Notes under the pieces: model-generated
Told to the model about the DNA's origin: nothing
What the model saw: the letters and a program-made list of their open reading frames with translations, nothing else
Databases searched by the model: none
Source of the DNA: Nocardioides sp.
GTDB taxonomy: Bacteria; Actinomycetota; Actinomycetes; Propionibacteriales; Nocardioidaceae
Length of the DNA: 64,000 nt
NCBI RefSeq assembly: GCF_030149505.1
Contig: NZ_JASBRN010000053.1
Span: 1-64,000, forward strand
Direction of reading: 5' to 3'
Shown: positions 48,802 through 58,369 of the stretch, piece after piece
Numbering within the stretch: position 1 is the first letter of the stretch
How the letters are laid out: each line of letters starts with the position of its first letter
Made by a program: the position numbers and the translations under genes

Positions 48802-50507
48802 AGCAGCTCCAGGTTGCGGCGGCGCTCCGCCGCCCGCAGCGAGCCCTTGCGGACCTTGCCGGTCACGGTGTGCGGCAGCTCCTCCACGACCTCGATGCGG
48901 CTGGGCTGCTTGAACCGCGCCAGGCGGGTGCTGCACGCGGCACCGACCGCGGCCACGACGTCGTCGGCGTCCTGGCCCGGCGCGACGACGTACGCCACGA
49001 CGGCCTCGCCGGTGTCGGTGTCGGGGACGCCGATCACCGCGACCTCGGCCACGCCCGGCACCTCGCCGACGACGTCCTCGACCTCGCTCGGGTAGACGTT
49101 GAAGCCGCTGACGATGACCAGCTCCTTGACCCGGTCGACCAGGAAGAGCTGCCCGTCGGGGGCCAGGAATCCGACGTCGCCGGTGGTCCACCAGCCGTCC
49201 TCGTCGGGGCCCTCGACGCCCTGGGGCCAGTAGCCGCTGAAGAGGTTGGCCCCGCGGATGCTCACCTCGCCGGGGTCGCCCTGCTCGGGCGCGAGACCAC
49301 GGTCGTCGACCAGGCGCACCTCGATGCCGGGCAGGGCGTTGCCCACCGAGCCCGGCTCGGGACGACCGACCTCGCCGTCCTCGCCGGGGGGCACGCACAG
49401 CGTGCTCGTCACGATCGGTGCGGCCTCGGTCAGGCCGTAGCCCTGGTGGACGGCGATGGCGGTGATCGCCACGAACTCCTCGACCTGCTCGGGGTCCAGC
49501 GGCGCGGAGCCCGAGAGCACCAGACGGACCGAGGACAACCGCTCGGCGAGCCGGTCCCGGCCCAGCAGGTGGCCGATGACGGCCGGGGCCAGCGGCAGGA
49601 CCGTGACCTGCTGCTCGGCCACCAGGTCCAGCACCGACTCCGGCTCGTAGGCCTCGACCAGCACCAGGGTGGCCCGGTGCCACAGCACGGCACCCAGCAC
49701 GGCGTTGAGGCCGTAGACGTGGAAGAGCGGCAGGGCGCCCAGGACGACGTCGTCGGAGCGGATCATCGCGGGCTCGACGCGACCGGCCTGCTCGATGTTG
49801 GCCAGCAGCGCGCGGTGGCTGAGCATCGCCGCGCGCGGGCGCCCGGACGCACCGCTGGTGTAGAGCAGGACCGCCAGCTTCTCGGGGTCGGGCAGCTGGG
49901 GGTGGTCGCGGGTGGTGTCGGCGCGCAGCTGGTCCCAGGACCGCTCGCCCGGCTGCAGGGTGGTGCCGACCGTCACGACCCGGGGTACGACGGCGCGCGC
50001 GAGGAGCTCGGCGGGCAGGCCGCCGCCCGCGGCACCGGGCGCGGAGGCGTCCGCGTCGCCCTCGTCGGCCCCCGCCCCGGCCTCGCCCTCCAGCGCGGCG
50101 GCCAGCGTCGCGACCGCGGCCCGGACCGCGGCGACCGAGACGGTGTCGGCGAGGACCATCCGGGCACCGGCGTCGGCGAGCATCCGGGCGAGCTCGTCGG
50201 CGGTGGCTCGGGGATTGAGCGGCACCGCGACGGCCTGCACCCGCAGCACCGCGAAGTAGCCGACGACCATCTCGGGACGGTTGGCCATGGCGAGCGCGAC
50301 CCGGTGGCCGGCGACGACCCCGGCCGAGGACAGGCCGTGGGCGACCCGACCGACCTCCTCGTCGAGCTCGGCCCAGGTCAGGGTGGTGCCGTCCGCCACC
50401 AGCGCGGCGCGCTGCGGGACCGCGGCGGCCGCGGCGACGACCAGGTCGACCAGGTCGGTGGGCGCGCCGGGAGCGTCCCCGGGCTCCTCCAGTCGCTGCT
50501 CAGGCAT
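48798..50507 (-). CDS. Acyl-CoA synthetase / AMP-dependent ligase
   Basis: The 569-residue ANL-superfamily enzyme has the P-loop-like motif [18 protein letters not shown] near residue 218, [12 protein letters not shown], the YGLTEAAPI adenylate motif, and [28 protein letters not shown]. The catalytic lysine is near the C terminus in [12 protein letters not shown]. An Ala/Glu/Asp insertion at about residues 140-165 is unusual in length. Chain-length preference cannot be deduced. The ATG appears leaderless, with CAGGAT 7 nt upstream. Confidence 0.9.
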   Translation of the reverse strand: MPEQRLEEPGDAPGAPTDLVDLVVAAAAAVPQRAALVADGTTLTWAELDEEVGRVAHGLSSAGVVAGHRVALAMANRPEMVVGYFAVLRVQAVAVPLNPRATADELARMLADAGARMVLADTVSVAAVRAAVATLAAALEGEAGAGADEGDADASAPGAAGGGLPAELLARAVVPRVVTVGTTLQPGERSWDQLRADTTRDHPQLPDPEKLAVLLYTSGASGRPRAAMLSHRALLANIEQAGRVEPAMIRSDDVVLGALPLFHVYGLNAVLGAVLWHRATLVLVEAYEPESVLDLVAEQQVTVLPLAPAVIGHLLGRDRLAERLSSVRLVLSGSAPLDPEQVEEFVAITAIAVHQGYGLTEAAPIVTSTLCVPPGEDGEVGRPEPGSVGNALPGIEVRLVDDRGLAPEQGDPGEVSIRGANLFSGYWPQGVEGPDEDGWWTTGDVGFLAPDGQLFLVDRVKELVIVSGFNVYPSEVEDVVGEVPGVAEVAVIGVPDTDTGEAVVAYVVAPGQDADDVVAAVGAACSTRLARFKQPSRIEVVEELPHTVTGKVRKGSLRAAERRRNLELL

Positions 50508-50514
50508 GCACTCG

Positions 50515-50520
50515 ATCCTG
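50515..50520 (-). promoter_or_regulatory. -10-like CAGGAT, leaderless ligase gene
   Basis: On the minus strand CAGGAT, 7 nt, then the ATG. Confidence 0.42.
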
Positions 50521-50577
50521 GCACAGCGCCACCTCGCACGGGGCGCGGTGGGCCCGACATCCGCCGCGTCCCCGGAC

Positions 50578-50583
50578 TAGGGT
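50578..50583 (+). promoter_or_regulatory. -10 element TAGGGT, leaderless HAD gene
   Basis: TAGGGT, 7 nt, then the GTG. It faces the ligase promoter 58 bp away. Confidence 0.5.
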
Positions 50584-50590
50584 GAGCGCC

Positions 50591-51472
50591 GTGACCCCGC
50601 CGCCTGCTCGTCGCACGCTCCCGGACCTGAGGCAGCGCTCGGTGCTCGCGGGCGAGGCCGCAGCAGCCGCCGCCGAGGTCGAGGCCGCCCTGGACACCCC
50701 GCCGGACCCCGACGCGGCCGCGTTCTTCGACGTCGACAACACGATCATGCAGGGCGCGAGCATCTTCCACCTGGCGCGGGGACTGCACCGTCGCAAGTTC
50801 TTCACGACCCGTGAGATCGCGGGTGCGGCGTGGAAGCAGGCCTACTTCCGCATCGTCGGCGTCGAGGACCCCGAGCACGTCGCCGACGCGCGCAACTCCG
50901 CTCTCGCCTTCATCGCCGGACACACCGTGACCGAGCTCCAGGAGCTGAGCGAGGAGATCTTCGACGAGGCGATGGCGCACCGGATCTGGCCCGGCACCCG
51001 GGCCCAGGCCCAGCTCCACCTCGACCAGGGGCAGCGGGTCTGGCTGGTGACGGCCGCGCCGATCGAGATCGCCCAGATCATCGCCAAGCGCCTCGGGCTC
51101 ACGGGCGCGATGGGCACCGTCGCCGAGCACGAGGACGGCGTCTACACCGGCCGCCTGGTCGGCGACATGCTCCACGGACCGGCCAAGGCCGAGGCCGTCA
51201 AGGCCCTCGCGGCCCGCGAGGGCCTGGACCTGGCCCGCTGCTCGGCGTACTCCGACTCCTACAACGACGTCCCGATGCTCTCGATGGTCGGCGACCCCTG
51301 CGCGATCAACCCCGACAGCAGGCTGCGCGCCCACGCCCGGGCGGCGGGGTGGCGGATCCGCGACTACCGCACCGGGCGGAAGGCAGCCCGCGCCGGTCTC
51401 GTCGTCGGAGCGGCCGCCGGGGCCGTGAGCGGCACCGTCGCGGCCGGCGTCGCGCTGCGCCGGCGTCGCTGA
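50591..51472 (+). CDS. HAD-IB family phosphatase (SerB-like) with C-terminal membrane helix
   Basis: The 293-residue product belongs to HAD subfamily IB. Motif I is FFDVDNTI at about residue 46. Motif II is LVTAAP and motif III is KAEAVKAL, followed by [11 protein letters not shown] with the metal-binding Asp. A C-terminal hydrophobic stretch ([22 protein letters not shown]) ending RRRR probably anchors it in the membrane. The substrate may be a phospholipid or phosphoserine; nothing decides. The GTG start is leaderless. Confidence 0.88.
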   Translation: MTPPPARRTLPDLRQRSVLAGEAAAAAAEVEAALDTPPDPDAAAFFDVDNTIMQGASIFHLARGLHRRKFFTTREIAGAAWKQAYFRIVGVEDPEHVADARNSALAFIAGHTVTELQELSEEIFDEAMAHRIWPGTRAQAQLHLDQGQRVWLVTAAPIEIAQIIAKRLGLTGAMGTVAEHEDGVYTGRLVGDMLHGPAKAEAVKALAAREGLDLARCSAYSDSYNDVPMLSMVGDPCAINPDSRLRAHARAAGWRIRDYRTGRKAARAGLVVGAAAGAVSGTVAAGVALRRRR

Positions 51473-51627
51473 GCGACCGCCCGAAGCTCCCGGGGAGACC
51501 TGGCAGCGCACCGACAGGTTCGACCCTCAGATCACGGTCCGATCACGGTGCGGGGCTGGTCTGGACCAGCCACCTGCGTGAACAGTCGTACGCCGGGTGG
51601 CCCGGGCGTCCGATTTGGCGGAACCTG

Positions 51628-51656
51628 TTTCACGCTCCGCCCGATCGTCGTACCCT
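51628..51656 (+). promoter_or_regulatory. Candidate promoter of the sigma factor gene
   Basis: TTTCAC and TACCCT are 17 nt apart, about 40 nt before the ATG. The -35 match is weak. Confidence 0.38.
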
Positions 51657-51696
51657 CGAAGGGCTCCGTGGGGGGGGAGCGAATCGGGAGGGTCAC

Positions 51697-52524
51697 ATGG
51701 CGGTGGACGCCAAGAGAATCGCGCGCGGTCTCGACGCGCTGCGGACCGCTGTGTCCCAGGCCCTCCTCGACGGGCTGCTCCAGGCGCCCGGCCAGGGTCC
51801 CTCACCCGCCCTGGCCACGGCCGGCGCCACGCCGGTGGTCCCGCACCGCTCGCTGCTCGGCCTGCTGACCGAGGCGATGGCCGACGACGACGCCCGGCTC
51901 ACCGGCAGCCCGGGCAGCCCCGGTGGTGCGTACGGCGACGCCGGCCTGGCCACCTCCTCCGAGGACGACGCCGCCGACCGCGAGCGCCTCATCGCCCTCG
52001 TCGAGCTCGCCCGCCAGGGCGACAGCGAGGCTTTCGGCCTGCTCTACGACCACTACCAGGCCTCGGTCTACCGCTTCCTCTTCTACCGGACCCGCTCCTC
52101 CGCGGTCGCCGAGGACCTGACCTCCGAGACCTTCTTCCGGGCCCTGCGCTCGATGCAGGGCTTCCGCTGGCAGGGCAAGGACTTCGGCGCCTGGCTGATG
52201 ACCATCGCCCGCAACCTCGCGACCGACCACTTCAAGGCCGGTCGCACACGCCTGGAGCTCACCACCGAGGACATGGGCCAGCACGACGACGCGACCGAGG
52301 GTCCTGAGCCCACGGTCCTCGCCGTGCTCACGAACGAGATCCTGCTCAAGGCCCTCACCGAGCTGCCCGACGAGCAGCGCGACTGCCTGGTGATGCGGTT
52401 CCTGCAGAGCATGAGCATCGCCGAGACCGCCGCGGTCCTCGGCCGCAGCGACGGCGCGGTCAAGCAGCTGCAGCTGCGCGGCGTGCGGAACCTGGCCAAG
52501 CTGATGCCGGAGGGCCTGCGATGA
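51697..52524 (+). CDS. BldN-like ECF RNA polymerase sigma factor
   Basis: The 275-residue protein has an N-terminal extension of about 95 residues with no sigma motif, then region 2 (about 98-175: LARQGDSEAFGLLYDHYQAS, AEDLTSETFFRAL, AWLMTIARNLATDHFK). Region 4 follows (about 215-270: LPDEQRDCLVMRFLQSMSIA, then LGRSDGAVKQLQLRGVRNL). Streptomyces BldN likewise has an N-terminal pro-sequence and sits next to rsbN, which matches the downstream gene here. GGGAGG lies 5 nt before the ATG. The identification as BldN orthologue rests on architecture and neighbours. Confidence 0.85.
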   Translation: MAVDAKRIARGLDALRTAVSQALLDGLLQAPGQGPSPALATAGATPVVPHRSLLGLLTEAMADDDARLTGSPGSPGGAYGDAGLATSSEDDAADRERLIALVELARQGDSEAFGLLYDHYQASVYRFLFYRTRSSAVAEDLTSETFFRALRSMQGFRWQGKDFGAWLMTIARNLATDHFKAGRTRLELTTEDMGQHDDATEGPEPTVLAVLTNEILLKALTELPDEQRDCLVMRFLQSMSIAETAAVLGRSDGAVKQLQLRGVRNLAKLMPEGLR

Positions 52525-52582
52525 GCGCCCGGCACTGTGGCCGAACCGTGCACCGCACGTCCATGACTCGTGGATCACACGC

Positions 52583-52609
52583 CGTAACCCCGGTGGTCGA
52601 CTGGTCGTT
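52583..52609 (+). promoter_or_regulatory. Putative BldN-type promoter of the anti-sigma gene
   Basis: CGTAAC, 17 nt, CGTT, about 65 nt upstream of the ATG after the predicted start point. In Streptomyces rsbN is itself transcribed by sigma-BldN. Confidence 0.55.
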
Positions 52610-52681
52610 GGGGGAGGTGTCGGAGCGCGTGCGCGCCGGCCTCCCCCTCCCCACCGACACCATGACGACAGGACTGCTGCG

Positions 52682-53899
52682 ATGAGCCCCGTGTTCTCGG
52701 CGCGACGACGCGCCGACGAGTTCGACTCCCTGGTCGAGGCCGCTGCCTCGGGCCGCCGGGTCGAGGACGCGCGCTTCACCGACCTGCTCGACGTCGTCGC
52801 CACCCTGCGCACCGCCCCGGCCCCCGCGGCCCGCCCGGAGTTCGTCGCCGACCTCCGCGAGCGGCTGATGGCCGCAGCCGCGGACGAGCTGGTCCAGGCC
52901 TCCCCGGCGGCCCCCCAGCGCCTCACGATCACCCCGAGCCGCAGCCCGCGCGAGCGCCGCCTGGCCATCGCCGTCGGCGGCGTCGCACTCGTGGGCGCCA
53001 CCACCTCGATGGCGGTCGCCGCCCAGTCCGCCCTGCCCGGCGACGTGCTCTACCCGCTCAAGCGTGCCCTGGAGAACGCCCAGACCGGCGTCCGCGTCGA
53101 CGACGCCGCCAAGGGCGCCTCGCTGCTGGCCATCGCCCGCGGCCGGCTCGCCGAGGTCGACGAGCTGACCCGCTCCGAGCAGGGCCAGGACATCGTCGCG
53201 ATCGAGGAGACCCTCGCCGACTTCGCCGTCCAGACCACCGAGGCCTCCGACCTGCTCCTGGCCGACTACGCCGAGACCGGCTCCGAGGCCTCCATCAAGG
53301 ATTTACAGGACTTCACCGCGCAGAGCCTCGCGGCGCTCGAGGACCTCTCGGCCGTGCTGCCCTCGGTCGCGCAGGAGGCGCTGGTCCAGGCCGGCGAGCT
53401 GCTCGCGCAGATCGCCCAGACCGCGCTCTCGCTCTGCCCCCTGTGCGGCGGCGAGCAGATCGGTCGCATCCCCAGCTTCCTGGTGCAGGCGGTCGAGGAG
53501 ACCCTCGGCACCCTGGTCTCCCCCGCCACCGGCGGCACCACGGCCGCCGACGGCGGCGAGTCCACCCGACCCAGCGGGAAGCCCTCCGGCAAGCCCTCCG
53601 CCGGCGCCGGTGAGGCCGACCAGCCCACCGCGACCCCGAGCGGTCCGTCGCTGCTCGACCCGCCCGCCTCGACCGGCGGCGACGGGGGCGGCACCTCCGG
53701 TGGTGGCACCTCCGGTGGTGGCACCGGCGGAGGCAAGGACGACGAGCCCCTCGGCGGGCTCGGCGACCTCCTCGGCGGCGGCACCCCCGCCTCCGGGCCG
53801 GGGGCCGGGAACCCGCTGACCGACCTGCTCGAGCCGTTGCTCGATCCGGTCGGGGACCTGGTCGAGGACCTCCTCAACCCGGACGCCGGCAAGAAGTAG
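52682..53899 (+). CDS. RsbN-like membrane anti-sigma factor (DUF5667)
   Basis: The 405-residue protein has a cytoplasmic N domain of about 90 residues that ends in basic SRSPRERR. One membrane helix follows (about 93-114, LAIAVGGVALVGATTSMAVA), then the DUF5667 signature QSALPGDVLYPLKRALE. The extracytoplasmic domain is helical, with a CPLCGG motif near residue 255. The C-terminal 110 residues are Pro/Ser/Gly-rich, with a repeated TSGGG motif. By analogy with Streptomyces RsbN it holds the BldN-like sigma at the membrane. It may be cotranscribed with the sigma gene and also has its own promoter. Confidence 0.83.
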   Translation: MSPVFSARRRADEFDSLVEAAASGRRVEDARFTDLLDVVATLRTAPAPAARPEFVADLRERLMAAAADELVQASPAAPQRLTITPSRSPRERRLAIAVGGVALVGATTSMAVAAQSALPGDVLYPLKRALENAQTGVRVDDAAKGASLLAIARGRLAEVDELTRSEQGQDIVAIEETLADFAVQTTEASDLLLADYAETGSEASIKDLQDFTAQSLAALEDLSAVLPSVAQEALVQAGELLAQIAQTALSLCPLCGGEQIGRIPSFLVQAVEETLGTLVSPATGGTTAADGGESTRPSGKPSGKPSAGAGEADQPTATPSGPSLLDPPASTGGDGGGTSGGGTSGGGTGGGKDDEPLGGLGDLLGGGTPASGPGAGNPLTDLLEPLLDPVGDLVEDLLNPDAGKK

Positions 53900-53920
53900 C
53901 CCCGTCGTTCCACCACGTCG

Positions 53921-53940
53921 ACGGCCCCCTGAGGGGTCGT
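53921..53940. terminator. Hairpin between anti-sigma and acyltransferase genes
   Basis: ACGGCCCC and GGGGTCGT form an 8-bp stem (one G-T pair) around CTGA, between convergent genes. Confidence 0.42.
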
Positions 53941-54016
53941 GCGAGGTGGGACAGCCGCGCGCGTTCCGACCCGACCTGCGCAGGCAGGTGTCCCGGCGGC
54001 CACTCGGGCCTCGAGG

Positions 54017-55177
54017 TCAGCGGAAGACCGACTCCCGCTCCATCAGCAGCGTGTAGAGCGTCTGCTGGATGGTCTCGCGCACCTGGTCGGTGACGTTGAA
54101 GACGAGCATCGGGTCGTCGGCCGCGCCGCCGTCGTACTCGTCGGTGCGGATCGGCTCGCCGAACTCCAGCAGCCACTTCGACGGCAGCGGCACCAGGCCC
54201 AGCGGGCCGAGCAGCGGGAAGGTCGGGGTGATCGGGATGTAGGGGACGCCCAGGATCCGCGCCAGGCCGGGCAGGTTGCCGACCAAGGGGTAGATCTCCT
54301 CGGCCCCCACGACCGAGAGCGGGACGATCGGGACTCCGGTACGGATCGCGGCCGAGACGAAGCCGCCGCGACCGAAGCGCTGGAGCTTGTAGCGCTCGGC
54401 GTACGGCTTGCCGATGCCCTTGAAACCCTCGGGCCACACGCCCACGAGCTCGCCGCCGCGCAGCATCCGCTCGGCGTCCTCGTTGCAGGCCAGGGTGGCG
54501 CCGCCCTTCCGGGCCATCGTGGAGACGATGGGCAGACGGAAGACGAGGTCGGCGCCCAGCGGGCGCAGGTAGCGGCCGGCGTGGTCGTGGATGGAGACCA
54601 TCGTCATGAGGCCGTCGACCGGGACGGTGCCGGAGTGGTTGGAGACCACCAGCGCGCCGCCGTCGGTGGGGATGTTCTCGATGCCGCGGACCTCGATGCG
54701 GAACCACTTCTGCGCGATCGGCCGCAGCGCGGCCATGAAGAAGCGCTGGGTGATCTCCTGGTCGAAGCCGTACTCGTCGACGACGTAGCTGCCGGTGACC
54801 CGGCGGCGCAGGAAGGCGAGGAACCGGGCGAGCTGGACCTCCCACTCCTCGCCGAAGACCTCGCGGGCCGCGACCTGGAAGGCAGCCATCAGGTCGGCGG
54901 CCGGGATGCCGCCGGCGTGGCGGTCCCGGGTGCGGGCGGCGGGCCGCTCGGGGACCGGCGTCTCCGAGGCCGCGGCCGGGGTCTGGTCGCTCTCGGTCGG
55001 CTCGGCCGCCTCCTCCTCCGACGTACGCCGCTGGGCGGGCCGGCCGGAGGTGCCCTTGCTCCCGGCGCCACCGCCGCTGCCGCCTGCCAGGCTGCGCGCC
55101 GCGGAGGACGGCGCCTTGCCCGTGCCGCGGCCGGGGCGCCCGCGGGTGCCGATCGGGATGATCTCGGCGTCACTCAT
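54017..55177 (-). CDS. 1-acyl-sn-glycerol-3-phosphate acyltransferase-like protein (PlsC family)
   Basis: The 386-residue protein has a low-complexity N terminus of about 100 residues (Gly/Ser/Pro/Glu-rich). A PlsC acyltransferase domain follows with VVSNHSGTVPVDG (the HX4D motif) near residue 192 and GVWPEGFKGIGKP in place of the usual FPEGTR. Later IVPLSVVGAEEIYP is typical. The natural acceptor may be a lysophospholipid or another lipid. GGAGGAG lies 6 nt before the ATG. It overlaps the upstream SDR gene by 8 bp. Confidence 0.87.
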   Translation of the reverse strand: MSDAEIIPIGTRGRPGRGTGKAPSSAARSLAGGSGGGAGSKGTSGRPAQRRTSEEEAAEPTESDQTPAAASETPVPERPAARTRDRHAGGIPAADLMAAFQVAAREVFGEEWEVQLARFLAFLRRRVTGSYVVDEYGFDQEITQRFFMAALRPIAQKWFRIEVRGIENIPTDGGALVVSNHSGTVPVDGLMTMVSIHDHAGRYLRPLGADLVFRLPIVSTMARKGGATLACNEDAERMLRGGELVGVWPEGFKGIGKPYAERYKLQRFGRGGFVSAAIRTGVPIVPLSVVGAEEIYPLVGNLPGLARILGVPYIPITPTFPLLGPLGLVPLPSKWLLEFGEPIRTDEYDGGAADDPMLVFNVTDQVRETIQQTLYTLLMERESVFR

Positions 55178-56309
55178 GCTCTGCTCCTCCCGGGGCTCCG
55201 TGGGCGGGGACGGCACGCGGACCGGTCGCCTGCTCGGCGCCCTCGGGGCCGGCGACCGCCTCGAGCACCGGCTCGTCGGGGTCGGGCAGCGCCTGCGACA
55301 GCGTGGCCAGCACCCGCTCGGCCCGGCCGCCGGTGGGCGTGAGGGTCGTGGCGAAGTCGGCGAAGGCCTCCGCGGTCGTCATGGTGGGCTCGAAGCCCAG
55401 CTGGGTCCGCATGCGGGTCGTGTCGACCCCGCGGCCGTAGGTCAGGAAGGCCAGCTGCTCGGGCGAGAAGTCCGCGACCCGGGCCTGGCGCAGCAGGTTG
55501 CCCATGCGCCCGACGGCGAAGCCGGGCATCGGCACGGTGGGCCGCTGGAGGCGACGCAACGCCTGGGAGAGCATGAGGATGCCGTCGCCGGCGACGTTGA
55601 AGGTGCCGGCGACCTCCTCGCGCACGGCGTGCTGCAGCACGCCGTAGAGGTCCTGCTCGTGCAGGACCTGCAGGCGCGCGTCGTACCCGATGACGGTCGG
55701 GACGACGGGCAGCCGGAGGTAGGAGGTCAGCGGGCTGACCACCGCGGGGCCGAGCACGTTGGCGCAGCGCAGGGTAGTGACCCGGACGTCGGGGCGACGC
55801 CGCGCGAAGCCGCGGACGTAGCTCTCGATCTCGGCGACGTCCTTGGCGTAGCCCGAGCGCGGTGCGCGGCGCGGCTGCATGTCCTCGGTGAACATCGCGG
55901 GGTCGCGGTTGCTGGCGCCGTAGACGGTCGTCGTCGACTTCACGACCAGGTGCTGCAGGGACGTGGCGCGCTGGCAGGCGGCCAGCAGCTGCATCGTCCC
56001 GATGACGTTGAGCTCCTTCATCGTGTTCCGACCGCCGGCGGTGCCGGGGGTCGCGATGACGCTCATGTGGACGACTGTGTCGACGTCCTCCTTGGCGATC
56101 ACCTTGGCGATCACCGGGTTGCGGATGTCGGCGCGGACGAACGAGACGTCGCCGACGTCGCCCCGCGGGGGGACCACGTCCACACCGATCACGCGGTCGA
56201 CGCCGGGGTCACCGGCCAGGGAGCGCGCGAACGTCCGGCCGAGGTCCCGCGAGACCCCGGTGACGAGTACGACCTTCCCCAACTCCGCCTCCGGCTGCCC
56301 GTCGCCCAC
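55170..56309 (-). CDS. NAD-dependent epimerase/dehydratase family protein
   Basis: The 379-residue extended SDR opens with KVVLVTGVSRDLGRTFARSL, a modified GxxGxxG. VVHMSVIATPG, then STTTVYGASN and YAKDVAEIE (YxxxD rather than YxxxK at the usual position), suggest the catalytic lysine may be lost or displaced. It is paired with the PlsC-like gene by an 8-bp overlap, an arrangement conserved in actinobacteria near hem genes. The substrate is unknown. The GTG at 56309 lacks a clear Shine-Dalgarno. Confidence 0.85.
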   Translation of the reverse strand: MGDGQPEAELGKVVLVTGVSRDLGRTFARSLAGDPGVDRVIGVDVVPPRGDVGDVSFVRADIRNPVIAKVIAKEDVDTVVHMSVIATPGTAGGRNTMKELNVIGTMQLLAACQRATSLQHLVVKSTTTVYGASNRDPAMFTEDMQPRRAPRSGYAKDVAEIESYVRGFARRRPDVRVTTLRCANVLGPAVVSPLTSYLRLPVVPTVIGYDARLQVLHEQDLYGVLQHAVREEVAGTFNVAGDGILMLSQALRRLQRPTVPMPGFAVGRMGNLLRQARVADFSPEQLAFLTYGRGVDTTRMRTQLGFEPTMTTAEAFADFATTLTPTGGRAERVLATLSQALPDPDEPVLEAVAGPEGAEQATGPRAVPAHGAPGGAEHE

Positions 56310-56418
56310 GAGGGGCGATCACGACGGTGGACTCATCCCCCGACCCGGGCTGCGTCGCCCGGGCGGGCAGGTGAGGGGCGCGGCGCCAGCGTGTGCCGCT
56401 GCTGGCGCGCGCCGCGGC

Positions 56419-56520
56419 TCACTTGCCGAGCTTGCGACGCTGGACGCGCGTCTTCTTGAGCAGCTTGCGGTGCTTCTTCTTGGCCATGCGCTTGCGGCGC
56501 TTCTTGATGACCGAACCCAC
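56419..56520 (-). CDS. Ribosomal small-subunit protein bS22 (AURKAIP1/COX24 domain)
   Basis: A 33-residue, very basic protein, [18 protein letters not shown] then [15 protein letters not shown], matches the actinobacterial bS22 / AURKAIP1-COX24 group, found at the decoding region of mycobacterial 30S subunits. AAAGGA lies 7 nt before the GTG. It is easily missed by gene finders because of its size. The HTH gene is 150 bp upstream on the same strand. Confidence 0.85.
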   Translation of the reverse strand: MGSVIKKRRKRMAKKKHRKLLKKTRVQRRKLGK

Positions 56521-56669
56521 GAGGTGTTCCTTTCCAGCCTGGACGTCCGGCGCGTCGGCGCAGGACCGGCTCAGCCTAGCCGCCGGTCCGGGGACCAGCA
56601 GAATCGGCCTCTCCCGTGGGACCCGCGGCCCGGACCCGGCGGTGGGCCGCTCGGCGGCGCGGCCGTGGC

Positions 56670-56873
56670 TCAGCCGGCGTCGTAGAAGCTCTTGCGGAGG
56701 TACTCGTTGGCGTCGGTCTCGCGCACCCGGAAGGAGCGGCCGACCCGCACCGCGGGCAGCTCGCCGGAGTGCACGAGGCGGTAGACGGTCATCTTGGAGA
56801 CCCGCATCATCGCCGCGACCTCGGCCACGGTGAGGAACTGGGCGTCCGAGATGTCACCGGTGGAGTTGCTCAT
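56670..56873 (-). CDS. Excisionase-type helix-turn-helix DNA-binding protein
   Basis: The 67-residue product is one MerR/excisionase-like winged [23 protein letters not shown], then [18 protein letters not shown]. It has the size of BldC-like regulators, but its sequence is that of the conserved HTH protein found beside bS22 in many actinobacteria. There is no phage context. A TATTCT hexamer about 60 nt upstream on the minus strand may be its -10. Confidence 0.88.
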   Translation of the reverse strand: MSNSTGDISDAQFLTVAEVAAMMRVSKMTVYRLVHSGELPAVRVGRSFRVRETDANEYLRKSFYDAG

Positions 56874-57088
56874 CGTGCACCGTTCTTTCTGCGCGGCTCG
56901 TCCCCCGGCTTCCCCACCGGAGGTACTACGACCACGTCCTGCGTGAGAATAGAGCCTGGTGTGACTCGTGGGGAAGGGGTCTACTCGAGCGATCTGAGTT
57001 TTACCGGCGTGTCGGCTTGAAACCCGCTCAGATTCCTTACTCACACCGATGTATCTCCGCAGGTCACACGGTGCCCGGAGGGGTGCGG

Positions 57089-58282
57089 CTACGGCAGCGG
57101 GTCGAGGCCGTGCAGCGGGAAGACCTCGGTGCGGGTGGCGTGCACCGAGCGGTCCAGCCACGTGGAGGGGTCGTAGCCCTCGCTCCAGTCGCGGTACGCC
57201 GGGTCGCGGCCGTCGCCCATCCGACGGGGCCCGACCCGACCGAGCCGGTGCTGCACGTGCTCGAGCCACGAGGCAGGGACGTCCAGGGTCGGCTCGAGCG
57301 GTCGTCCGGCCACCTCGGCCAGCAGGTGGGTCCAGGTGCGCGGCACGACCCCGACGATCTCGTAGCCACCGCCACCGACGGCCACCCAGCGTCCCTCGGA
57401 GACCTCGTGCGCGAGCTCGTGGAGCGCACCGATGGTGGCCCGCTGGCCGTCGACGCTGAGCATCAGGTGCGCCAGCGGGTCCTCGGCGTGCGAGTCGCAG
57501 CCGTGCTGGGTGACCAGCACCTGCGGGGCGAACTCGCGCAGCAGCGGCGGCACCACCGCGTGGAAGGCCCGCAGCCACCCGGCGTCGCTCGTGCCCGGGG
57601 GCAGCGGCACGTTGACCGCCGAGCCGGGGGCGTCGGGGCCGCCGGTGTCGGTCGAGGCCCCGGTGCCCGGGAAGAGCAGCTCGCCGGTCTCGTGCAGGGA
57701 GACGGTGAGCACCCGCGGGTCGTTCCAGAACAGCCGCTCCACGCCGTCGCCGTGGTGCACGTCGACGTCGACGTACGCCACCCGCTCCACGCCCTGCTCG
57801 AGCAGCCAGTGGATGCCGACCGCGACGTCGTTGTAGACGCAGAAGCCGCTGACCCGGTCGGCCATCGCGTGGTGCAGGCCGCCGGTGATGTTGGCGGCGT
57901 GGTCGACCCGCCCGCCCCACACGGCCCGGAAGGCCTCCAGGGTCGCGCCGACCACGTGCGCGGTCGCGGTGTGCATGCCCTCGAAGACGGGGTTGTCGTC
58001 GGTGCCGAGCCCGAAGGCCAGGTCGGCCGCACCCGTCGTGCCGGCGCGGGTGACGGCCTCGATCAGCGCGGCGTCATGGACGGTGAGCAGCTCGTCGTCG
58101 GTGGCGACCGGCGCCGGCGTCGTCCCCAGGCCGCCGGGCCCCAGCACGTCCAGCGCCTCGGCCAACCGCATCGTCAGGTCCACCCGCAGCGGCGACATCG
58201 GGTGCGAGGGTCCGAAGTCGTAGCCGGTCAGGAGGGGGTCGAAGACGACCGTGGACCGGGTGGGGGTCGGACAGGCTGGCAC
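57089..58282 (-). CDS. acuC: AcuC-type histone-deacetylase-family protein
   Basis: The 397-residue zinc-dependent deacetylase has DFGPSHPMSPLRVDLTM at the start. YVDVDVHHGDGVERLFW (zinc-binding Asp and His) and VTQHGCDSHAEDPLAHL (second zinc Asp) complete the site. AcuC proteins deacetylate acetyl-CoA synthetase in other bacteria. The GTG is leaderless. No acetyltransferase or acsA gene is in the window to confirm the role. Confidence 0.9.
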   Translation of the reverse strand: MPACPTPTRSTVVFDPLLTGYDFGPSHPMSPLRVDLTMRLAEALDVLGPGGLGTTPAPVATDDELLTVHDAALIEAVTRAGTTGAADLAFGLGTDDNPVFEGMHTATAHVVGATLEAFRAVWGGRVDHAANITGGLHHAMADRVSGFCVYNDVAVGIHWLLEQGVERVAYVDVDVHHGDGVERLFWNDPRVLTVSLHETGELLFPGTGASTDTGGPDAPGSAVNVPLPPGTSDAGWLRAFHAVVPPLLREFAPQVLVTQHGCDSHAEDPLAHLMLSVDGQRATIGALHELAHEVSEGRWVAVGGGGYEIVGVVPRTWTHLLAEVAGRPLEPTLDVPASWLEHVQHRLGRVGPRRMGDGRDPAYRDWSEGYDPSTWLDRSVHATRTEVFPLHGLDPLP

Positions 58283-58288
58283 CCGGCG

Positions 58289-58294
58289 ACGGTA
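58289..58294 (-). promoter_or_regulatory. -10 element TACCGT, leaderless acuC
   Basis: On the minus strand TACCGT, 6 nt, then the GTG. Confidence 0.5.
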
Positions 58295-58369
58295 CTCCCG
58301 TCGTGCCGGGCGTACGGGGGCGCGTCCACCCGGGCACTCCGGGCACCCTGCCGCGGGACGGGCGCGTCG

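Noticed and set aside
51510..51535. A tRNA T-arm-like GGTTCGACCCTC upstream of the sigma gene
   Set aside because: The flanking bases do not form a T stem, and no anticodon or acceptor arm can be placed.
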